A stretch of 64,000 nucleotides of DNA from an uncultured Gammaproteobacteria bacterium (lineage in GTDB: Bacteria > Pseudomonadota > Gammaproteobacteria > Pseudomonadales > UBA5518). Positions 58,278-64,000 of this stretch are shown piece by piece. Positions within the stretch are counted from its first letter, which is position 1. The number at the start of each line of letters is the position of its first letter. The stretch spans positions 1 to 64,000 of the forward strand of contig CAIYPF010000092.1 of NCBI GenBank assembly GCA_903928015.1. Direction: 5' to 3'. The notes under the pieces were generated by a model. It saw only the letters and a list, made by a program, of their open reading frames with translations. It was not told the origin of the DNA and did no database searches. The translations under genes were made by a program, and so were the position numbers.

Positions 58278-58861
58278 CGGGTCACCCTGAAGATCGCCGT
58301 CATGCCAAAGAGGTTTGGAAGCAACCGCGTGCCGATACTCTGGCCGCCGCCGGCATCGAGCACGACGCGATCGAGCACGCGGATGTTTTTCTGGCGGCAC
58401 AGTGCCTCGAAATCCAGCACGGTGCAGAAGTGGATGTTCGGCGTGTCGTACCAGGCGTAGGGCAGGAAGCGCGAGACCGGCATACGCCCGCCGCCACCCA
58501 GGTGCCATCGGCAGCGCCAGTTGCCGAAGTTGGGGAAGGTGATCACGCAATCGCTGCCGATGCGCAGCATCTCGTCGAGCACCAGATGCGGGAAGCGCAC
58601 CGCCTGCAGGGTCTGCGTCATGATGACGGTGTCGAAGCTGCGGTCGGGGAAATTGCCCAGGCCACGGTCGAGATCCTGCTCGATCACGTTGACGCCGGCA
58701 TCCAGACAAAGCGCGATACCGTGCGGGTCGATCTCGAGCCCATAGCCCCGCACATTGCGTGTGGCCGACAGGTCGCGCAGCAACCGGCCGTCTCCGCAAC
58801 CCAGGTCCAGCACCCGCGAACCCTCGCGGATCCAGCCGCGGACGATATGCTCAAGCTGCAT
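58274..58861 (-). CDS. metW: Methionine biosynthesis protein MetW
   Basis: This 195-residue methyltransferase-like protein has [60 protein letters not shown] and [13 protein letters not shown]. MetW is needed together with MetX for homoserine acylation in these bacteria. Its start lies within the metX 3' end (overlap 11 bp), which supports co-expression. Confidence 0.95.
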   Translation of the reverse strand: MQLEHIVRGWIREGSRVLDLGCGDGRLLRDLSATRNVRGYGLEIDPHGIALCLDAGVNVIEQDLDRGLGNFPDRSFDTVIMTQTLQAVRFPHLVLDEMLRIGSDCVITFPNFGNWRCRWHLGGGGRMPVSRFLPYAWYDTPNIHFCTVLDFEALCRQKNIRVLDRVVLDAGGGQSIGTRLLPNLFGMTAIFRVTR

Positions 58862-60011
58862 CGCCGAGCTCCCGGTGTGCGCGCTTGAGGTAGAGCCCCA
58901 GCGCCTCGTGGTATCGGGCGACCGGCAGCAGGAAGGAGTCGTGCCCTTCGGCCGCCTCGATCTCGGTGTAGCTCACGTCCCGCCCTGCGCTGATCAACGC
59001 GTCGACGATCTCCAGCGAACGTGCCGGTGAAAAACGCCAATCGCTGGAGAAAGACATGACAAGGAAGCGCGCCGTCGCGCGGCGGAAGGCCTCGGCCGCG
59101 TCATCGCCGAAATCCCTGGCCAGATCGAAATAATCCAGCGCACGGGTCATCAGCAGGTAGGTGTTGGCATCGAAGTTGTCGGCGAACTGGTCTCCCTGGT
59201 ACCGCAGATAGCTCTGCACCTGGAACTCGGGATCGGAGACAGCGCCCTCGGCGGTGGAACCGTGCTTGATTTCGCGCCCGAACTTGTCGCCCATGAGTGC
59301 GTCGGACAGATACGTGACGTGCCCCACCATCCGCGCGATCGCAAGTCCGCGACGCGGGCCGGTGCCGTGCTCGAGGAACCAGCCCTCGTGGAAATCAGGA
59401 TCCGCGGTAATGGCCTGTCGCGCGATCTCGTTGAAGGCGAGGTTCTGTGCCGAGAGTTTCAGCGCCGCGGCGATCACAACGCAGTGCGCGACCCGTTGCG
59501 GATGGTCGATCGCCCAGCGCATCGCCTGCATGCCACCCAGGCTGCCGCCGATCACGGCGGCCCAGCGGCCGATGCCCAGGCGGTCGGCGAGCCGGACCTG
59601 CGAAGCAACCCAGTCGCGCACCCGCAGCGCCGGAAAATCCGGGCCCCAGGGCCGGCCGGTAGCAGGGTTGGTGGCTGCAGGCCCCGTGCTGCCGGCACAT
59701 CCGCCGAGGTTGTTCAGGCTCACCACGTGGAAGATGCGCGTGTCGATCGGCTTGCCGGGCCCGATGCAGTGGTCCCACCAGCCGGGCTTGCGGTCAGTCT
59801 CGCTGTGCCAGCCGGCGGCGTGGTGCGTGCCGCTCAGCGCATGGCAGATGAGGATCGCGTTCGAGCGCTCGGCGTTCAGCTCGCCGTAGGTCTCGTAGAC
59901 GATGTCGTAGGCAGGCAGCACCTGTCCGCTGCTGAGATGCAGCGGCTCGTCGAAATGCTCGACGCGGGGTGTGACGATGCCGACGCTGTCGGTCTTCGGC
60001 TCGAAGGACAT
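58851..60011 (-). CDS. metX: Homoserine O-acyltransferase MetX
   Basis: This 386-residue alpha/beta hydrolase-fold enzyme acylates homoserine in methionine synthesis. [35 protein letters not shown] and the elbow [15 protein letters not shown] (nucleophile Ser) are seen, with [10 protein letters not shown] supplying the catalytic His. In MetW-containing proteobacteria the acyl donor can be acetyl- or succinyl-CoA, and the sequence alone does not settle it. The start at 60011 gives [11 protein letters not shown]. Confidence 0.94.
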   Translation of the reverse strand: MSFEPKTDSVGIVTPRVEHFDEPLHLSSGQVLPAYDIVYETYGELNAERSNAILICHALSGTHHAAGWHSETDRKPGWWDHCIGPGKPIDTRIFHVVSLNNLGGCAGSTGPAATNPATGRPWGPDFPALRVRDWVASQVRLADRLGIGRWAAVIGGSLGGMQAMRWAIDHPQRVAHCVVIAAALKLSAQNLAFNEIARQAITADPDFHEGWFLEHGTGPRRGLAIARMVGHVTYLSDALMGDKFGREIKHGSTAEGAVSDPEFQVQSYLRYQGDQFADNFDANTYLLMTRALDYFDLARDFGDDAAEAFRRATARFLVMSFSSDWRFSPARSLEIVDALISAGRDVSYTEIEAAEGHDSFLLPVARYHEALGLYLKRAHRELGDAA

Positions 60012-60065
60012 CAGGATCGGGTTCTCTGCAAGGGCAGGCAATCTAGCAACTGCCACGAGTGACGA

Positions 60066-60371
60066 TCAAGCGCGGGGCGCGATGCCGAGCGTGGATGGCA
60101 GCCGTGTCGGCGCCAGAACGGAGGCGGTCTTGAGGCGTGCGCCCTGCCCGCTGTCTATGGACACCGCGCCCCGGGCAACGCCGAATTCCTCGGCCAGCAG
60201 GCGCCTGAGTTTGTCATTGGCGGCGCCGTCGACCGGGGGAGCTGCCACGCGCAATCGCAACCGTCCTCCGTGCTCGCCGAGGAGCGCGTCCTGCTTCGCG
60301 CCCGGTTGAACATGCAGCAGGAGGACGAGCGTGTCGCCCTTCCAGTGCCAGAAGTTGGCGGGCTCGGTCAC
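60066..60371 (-). CDS. yggU: YggU family protein (DUF167)
   Basis: This 101-residue protein has FWHWKGDTLVLLLHVQPGAKQD, VAAPPVDGAANDKLRRLLAEEFG and SGQGARLKTASV, which are the DUF167 motifs. Its role is unknown. The GTG start overlaps the yggT stop by GTGA. Confidence 0.9.
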   Translation of the reverse strand: MTEPANFWHWKGDTLVLLLHVQPGAKQDALLGEHGGRLRLRVAAPPVDGAANDKLRRLLAEEFGVARGAVSIDSGQGARLKTASVLAPTRLPSTLGIAPRA

Positions 60372-60955
60372 AGCCCGGGCACGATTCCGGCCGGCATGCC
60401 GACTTGAATGGCCATCGCCGTCAGCAGTTTTTCGAGGATGTTGATCACCACGAACACCAGGATGGGCGAGAGATCCAGCCCGCCGATCGCCGGCAACAGG
60501 CGACGGAAGGGGCCCATCACAGGCTCGGTCAGCTGGTGGAGCAGGGCGAGTGCCGGGTGGTAACTGTTGGGTGCGATCCAGCTGAAGATGATCAGGCCCA
60601 GAATGGCGAAGAAGAACAGGTTCACGACCAGCGAGGCCACGCCGATCAGGCTCCACAGCAAGAGCGCGACGAGGTTGGTGGGCCGGTAGCCCATGATCGC
60701 AAGCGAAACCATGATCGATAGCATCTGCACACCGAGCGCCAGCACCACCGAGGCGGTGTCCACCCGGCCGATGGCGGGTATCAGCTTGCGCAGCGGCAGC
60801 AACACCGGGCTGGTGATGCGCACCACGAACTGCGAGACGGGGTTGTAGAAATCGGCCCGCGTGAGCTGCAGCATCAAGCGCAGCAGCACCGCGAACTGGA
60901 ACAGCCCCAGCACTGTCTGCACCAGGTAGTTGAAGATTTCGCCGAAAACGCCCAT
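60368..60955 (-). CDS. yggT: YggT family membrane protein
   Basis: This 195-residue protein holds two YggT repeats, each with hydrophobic helices and an F(Y)NPVSQFVVRITSPVLLPLR or LLHQLTEPVMGPFRRLLP loop. YggT proteins support osmotic or K+ tolerance in E. coli, and in Gram-positive bacteria a relative (SepG/YlmG) works near division. It lies between proC and yggU. Confidence 0.93.
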   Translation of the reverse strand: MGVFGEIFNYLVQTVLGLFQFAVLLRLMLQLTRADFYNPVSQFVVRITSPVLLPLRKLIPAIGRVDTASVVLALGVQMLSIMVSLAIMGYRPTNLVALLLWSLIGVASLVVNLFFFAILGLIIFSWIAPNSYHPALALLHQLTEPVMGPFRRLLPAIGGLDLSPILVFVVINILEKLLTAMAIQVGMPAGIVPGL

Positions 60956-60977
60956 GTGTGTGCTCCTTTATGCCCCG

Positions 60978-61802
60978 TCAGCCGGGCGCGCCGTCGGCGG
61001 CGAGCTCGCGCGAACGATCACAGGCCGCGCCCATTGCGGCCTCGAACATCGCGCGGAACTCCGCCTGTTCGAAAACCCGTATCGCACGCTCGGTGGTGCC
61101 CCCGGGAGAGGTCACGCGCCGACGCAACTCGACCACGTCGACCTCACCCTCCTGCGCCATCCGCGAGGCACCAAGGGCGGTCTGTGCGGCCAGGCGACGG
61201 GCGAGCTCGGGTTCCAGTCCGAGGTTCTCCCCCGCGCGCTGCATTGCCTCCAGCATGAGGAAGACATAAGCCGGGCCGCTGCCCGAGAGGGCCGTGACGG
61301 CGTGGAGCAGTTCTTCCCGGTCGACCCAGGCGGCATAACCCACGCTCTCCAGCACGTCGTGCGCGATGCGTCGCTGCTCGATGCCCACCTGCTCCGTGGC
61401 GAAAAGCACCGTGGCGCCGCACTGCAGCATGGCAGGCGTGTTCGGCATGCAGCGCACGATGGCGGTATCCCCGCCCAGCCAGGCCGCGATCGAGGCCGTC
61501 GAGGTGCCCGCTGCAATCGAAATGACCAGCGGCTTTGCGCCAGCAACGGCCTCGCGTATGCCAAGGCAGGCAGCGCGCATGATCTGCGGCTTCACGGCCA
61601 GCACGACGATGTCGGCACCGGCAACGGCCTCGGCGTTGTCCGAGGTGGTCCGCACGCCAAGCGCCGCCAATCGGGCCAGGGAGTCCTCCTGCGGGTCGCT
61701 CACCCGTATGTTCCCCGGGCTCCAGCCACGCGCCAGCAGGCCGCCGACCAGGCTGCCTGCCATGTTTCCGCCGCCGACGAAGGCGATGGTCGATCCGTTC
61801 AT
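60978..61802 (-). CDS. proC: Pyrroline-5-carboxylate reductase
   Basis: This 274-residue enzyme makes proline with NAD(P)H. IAFVGGGNMAGSLVGGLLARG is the Rossmann motif; VLAVKPQIM, MPNTPAMLQCGATVLFA and the signature ALSGSGPAYVFLMLEAMQRAG follow. The ATGA overlap with yggS indicates an operon of yggS-proC-yggT-yggU. Confidence 0.96.
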   Translation of the reverse strand: MNGSTIAFVGGGNMAGSLVGGLLARGWSPGNIRVSDPQEDSLARLAALGVRTTSDNAEAVAGADIVVLAVKPQIMRAACLGIREAVAGAKPLVISIAAGTSTASIAAWLGGDTAIVRCMPNTPAMLQCGATVLFATEQVGIEQRRIAHDVLESVGYAAWVDREELLHAVTALSGSGPAYVFLMLEAMQRAGENLGLEPELARRLAAQTALGASRMAQEGEVDVVELRRRVTSPGGTTERAIRVFEQAEFRAMFEAAMGAACDRSRELAADGAPG

Positions 61803-62515
61803 TCGTGTTCACTCCCGGGAAGGGCCTGACGCGGCACGCGCGGCCCGAACAATGCGGTGCCTATACGCACCAGCGTGGCGCCCTCGGCAATCGCGGCGTC
61901 CATGTCGCCGCTCATGCCCATGGACAGGGTATCGAGTTGCGGGTGCTCGCCGCGCAATGACTCCAGAAGACCGCGCAAGCGCGCGAAAGGCTCGCGCTGC
62001 AGGGCGGGGTCTTCCGTTGGTGCGGGCAGTGCCATCAAACCGCGCAACTGCAGGCGCGGCAGGGCAGCCATCGCCGATGCCAGGGCGGGAAGCTCCTCCG
62101 GGGAGACGCCACCCTTGCTCTGCTCGCCGCTCAGATTCACTTCTATGCAGCACTGGAGCGGCGCCTTGCCTGCAGGGCGCTGCCCGTTCAGACGTTCGGC
62201 TATGCGCAAGCGGTCGACGGCGTGCACCCAATCAAAGTTTGCGGCCACTGCGGCGGTCTTGTTCGCCTGCAGGCGCCCGACGAAATGCCACACGACCGGG
62301 AGGCCTGGCAGCGAGGCGATCTTGTCGAGCGCCTCCTGGACATAACTCTCGCCCACATGGCGCAGTCCTGCATCGACGGCTTCGAGGATGCTGCCCGCAG
62401 GGTGGGTCTTGGAGACACCGATAAGGGTGACCGCATCGGCAGCCCGACCATGCGCGGCGGCGAGACGCGCGGTCTCGGCGAGCAAAAACCGGGTGCGAAG
62501 GGCGATGCTGTCCAT
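61799..62515 (-). CDS. yggS: PLP homeostasis protein YggS
   Basis: This 238-residue TIM-barrel protein has AVTLIGVSKTHPAGSILEAVDAG with the pyridoxal-phosphate lysine (SKTHP), GESYVQEALDK, WHFVGRLQANK and MGMSGDMDAAIAEGATLVRIG. It keeps cellular vitamin B6 balanced. It is divergent from pilT by 154 bp, as in Pseudomonas. Confidence 0.96.
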   Translation of the reverse strand: MDSIALRTRFLLAETARLAAAHGRAADAVTLIGVSKTHPAGSILEAVDAGLRHVGESYVQEALDKIASLPGLPVVWHFVGRLQANKTAAVAANFDWVHAVDRLRIAERLNGQRPAGKAPLQCCIEVNLSGEQSKGGVSPEELPALASAMAALPRLQLRGLMALPAPTEDPALQREPFARLRGLLESLRGEHPQLDTLSMGMSGDMDAAIAEGATLVRIGTALFGPRVPRQALPGSEHE

Positions 62516-62572
62516 CGGATGCCTGAATGATGGCGGCCGCAGCCACCGTGTGGGATAGGGGGCGCGCCTGCC

Positions 62573-62600
62573 TTTACCGAGCGACGCCCTGAGCTATTAT
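62573..62600 (+). promoter_or_regulatory. Probable pilT promoter
   Basis: TTTACC (62573-62578) and TATTAT (62595-62600) are 16 bp apart; an alternative -10 TTATAC starts 2 bp further on. They lie 70 bp upstream of the pilT ATG. Confidence 0.4.
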
Positions 62601-62669
62601 ACGGACGGCCACCGCCCGGCGCGCGCAAGCGCGAAACACAGGGCAACACACCGTTACCGGGAGATCAGC

Positions 62670-63704
62670 ATGGATATCACCGAACTCCTGGCCTTTTCGG
62701 CAAAGCAGCGCGCTTCCGACCTCCACCTCTCTGCCGGACTCCCGCCGATGATCCGGGTCGATGGCGACGTGCGTCGCATCAACCTGCCGCCTCTGGAGCA
62801 CCGGCAGGTGCACGATCTCATCTACGAGATCATGAACGACAAGCAGCGCCGCGATTACGAGGAATTCCTCGAAACCGACTTCTCGTTCGAGGTTCCGGGC
62901 GTGGCGCGCTTCCGCGTCAACGCCTTCAACCAGAACCGCGGCGCCGGTGCGGTGTTCCGGACCATTCCCTCCAAGGTTCTCACCATGGAGGAGCTCGGCA
63001 TGGGGCAGGTCTTCCGTGACCTGTCCTCCGAGCCGCGCGGGCTGGTAGTGGTGACCGGGCCCACGGGATCGGGCAAGAGCACCACGCTCGCTGCCATGAT
63101 CGATTACATCAACGACAACAAGTACCACCACATCCTCACCATCGAGGATCCGATCGAATTCGTGCATGAATCAAAAAAGTGCCTGGTGAACCAGCGTGAG
63201 GTGCACCGCGACACCCACGGCTTCGCCGAGGCACTGCGCTCGGCGCTGCGCGAGGACCCCGACATCATCCTCGTGGGCGAAATGCGCGACCTCGAGACGA
63301 TCCGCCTGGCGCTCACCGCCGCCGAGACCGGCCACCTGGTGTTCGGCACCCTGCACACCACCTCGGCCGCCAAGACCATCGACCGCATCGTCGACGTGTT
63401 CCCGGCACAGGAAAAATCGATGGTGCGCTCCATGCTCTCGGAGTCGCTGATGGGCGTCGTGTCCCAGACGCTCCTGAAGAAGGTGGGCGGCGGACGGCTC
63501 GCAGCACACGAGATCATGCGCGGCACGCCAGCCATCCGGAACCTGATCCGCGAAGACAAGGTCGCGCAGATGTACTCGGCCATCCAGACCGGCAGCAACA
63601 TCGGCATGCAGACCATGGACCAGTGCCTCTCTGATCTGGTCGCCAAACGGCTCGTCACCCGCGACGCGGCCCGCGAGAAAGCCAAGATGCCGGACAATTT
63701 CTGA
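62670..63704 (+). CDS. pilT: Type IV pilus retraction ATPase PilT
   Basis: This 344-residue hexameric ATPase has an N-terminal PAS-like domain (LLAFSAKQRASDLHLSAGLPP), Walker A GPTGSGKST, the AIRNLIRED motif needed for retraction, Walker B DIILVGEMRDLETIRLAL and the HFGTLHT-type His box (VFGTLHTTSAAKTIDR). It pulls in pili for twitching motility and DNA uptake. A GGGAG element precedes the ATG. Confidence 0.97.
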   Translation: MDITELLAFSAKQRASDLHLSAGLPPMIRVDGDVRRINLPPLEHRQVHDLIYEIMNDKQRRDYEEFLETDFSFEVPGVARFRVNAFNQNRGAGAVFRTIPSKVLTMEELGMGQVFRDLSSEPRGLVVVTGPTGSGKSTTLAAMIDYINDNKYHHILTIEDPIEFVHESKKCLVNQREVHRDTHGFAEALRSALREDPDIILVGEMRDLETIRLALTAAETGHLVFGTLHTTSAAKTIDRIVDVFPAQEKSMVRSMLSESLMGVVSQTLLKKVGGGRLAAHEIMRGTPAIRNLIREDKVAQMYSAIQTGSNIGMQTMDQCLSDLVAKRLVTRDAAREKAKMPDNF

Positions 63705-63738
63705 GCCCTGACGGCACCGGACACACGGAGCGCTTTGT

Positions 63739-64000
63739 ATGGATACCGCAGTACCACCGAAGAAGGACATCGAAGTCCACGACATGCTGGTCAAGATGGT
63801 CGAGAAGAAGGCTTCCGACCTCTTCGTCACGGCGGGCGTAGCTCCCTGCATCAAGGTGAACGGCAAGCTGCAGACGGTCGACGACACGCCCCTCACGCCC
63901 GAGCGCACGCGCGAGCTCGTGCTGAGCTGCATGAACGATACGCAGCGCAAGGACTTCGTCCGCTCGCACGAGTGCAACTTCGCGATCAGCGCGCGCGGAG
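63739..64000 (+). CDS. pilU: PilT-dependent ATPase PilU (partial)
   Basis: The first 87 codons of this gene are in the window. DMLVKMVEKKASDLFVTAGV and IKVNGKLQTVDDTPLTPERT match the PilU N-terminal domain. It lies 34 bp after pilT and continues beyond the window. PilU strengthens PilT-driven retraction. Confidence 0.9.
   Translation, partial: MDTAVPPKKDIEVHDMLVKMVEKKASDLFVTAGVAPCIKVNGKLQTVDDTPLTPERTRELVLSCMNDTQRKDFVRSHECNFAISARG

Overview
The window is a G+C-rich chromosomal segment of a gammaproteobacterium. Several gene orders match the Pseudomonas/Cellvibrionales (order Pseudomonadales) layout: yicC-gmk-rpoZ-spoT-ridA, rph/crc/pyrE, slmA-argB-algC-coaBC/radC-rpmB-rpmG-mutM, rsmD/ftsY/rpoH, and trmB/hemW-rdgB-DUF4426-metW-metX-yggU-yggT-proC-yggS/pilT-pilU. 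The genus cannot be fixed from the sequence. A REP-like repeat with the GTAGGAGCGGGC core, similar to pseudomonad REPs, occurs at 1-94 and 50496-50520.

Positions 1-6000 are accessory. They hold a nucleotidyltransferase fragment, a secreted DUF1214-type protein, then a two-gene unit: a dCTPP1/MazG-type nucleotide pyrophosphatase followed by a PD-(D/E)XK nuclease fused to a Schlafen-group-3/DUF2075 helicase. A 5'-truncated HNH nuclease and an acyltransferase-3 membrane protein follow. The pyrophosphatase plus nuclease-helicase pair is the best candidate here for an undescribed (possibly antiviral) system.

Positions 6100-13500 encode secreted hydrolases on the minus strand: an amidotransferase-fold protein, an M28 glutamate-carboxypeptidase-like enzyme and a CocE/NonD hydrolase. 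The CocE gene is translationally coupled to the ABC-F ATPase uup. A RelBE-like toxin-antitoxin operon with a visible promoter/operator follows.

Positions 14300-21100 are a mosaic of short plus-strand genes (StyC-like membrane protein, two DUF4345 proteins, DUF1810, a GNAT, a methyltransferase, a SnoaL-like protein, a dihaem cytochrome). They are interspersed with recognisable gene fragments (HNH nuclease, ABM-like monooxygenase, nitronate monooxygenase, a second StyC-like N-terminus). It looks like a site of repeated insertion and decay.

Positions 21200-64000 are mostly conserved core: DNA repair (uvrD, recG, mutM, radC), ubiquinone start (ubiC, ubiA), a rubredoxin-rubredoxin reductase fusion, the stringent response (spoT, rpoZ), nucleotide and CoA synthesis (gmk, pyrE, coaBC, coaD), arginine, proline and methionine synthesis (argB, proC, metXW), ribosomal proteins L28/L33, SRP receptor ftsY, heat-shock sigma rpoH and twitching-motility ATPases pilT/pilU. 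Three points stand out. A near-perfect CIRCE element precedes rpoH. ftsEX and dut are absent from their usual places. The Crc-like protein has lost exonuclease catalytic residues. No tRNA, rRNA or CRISPR array was recognised.
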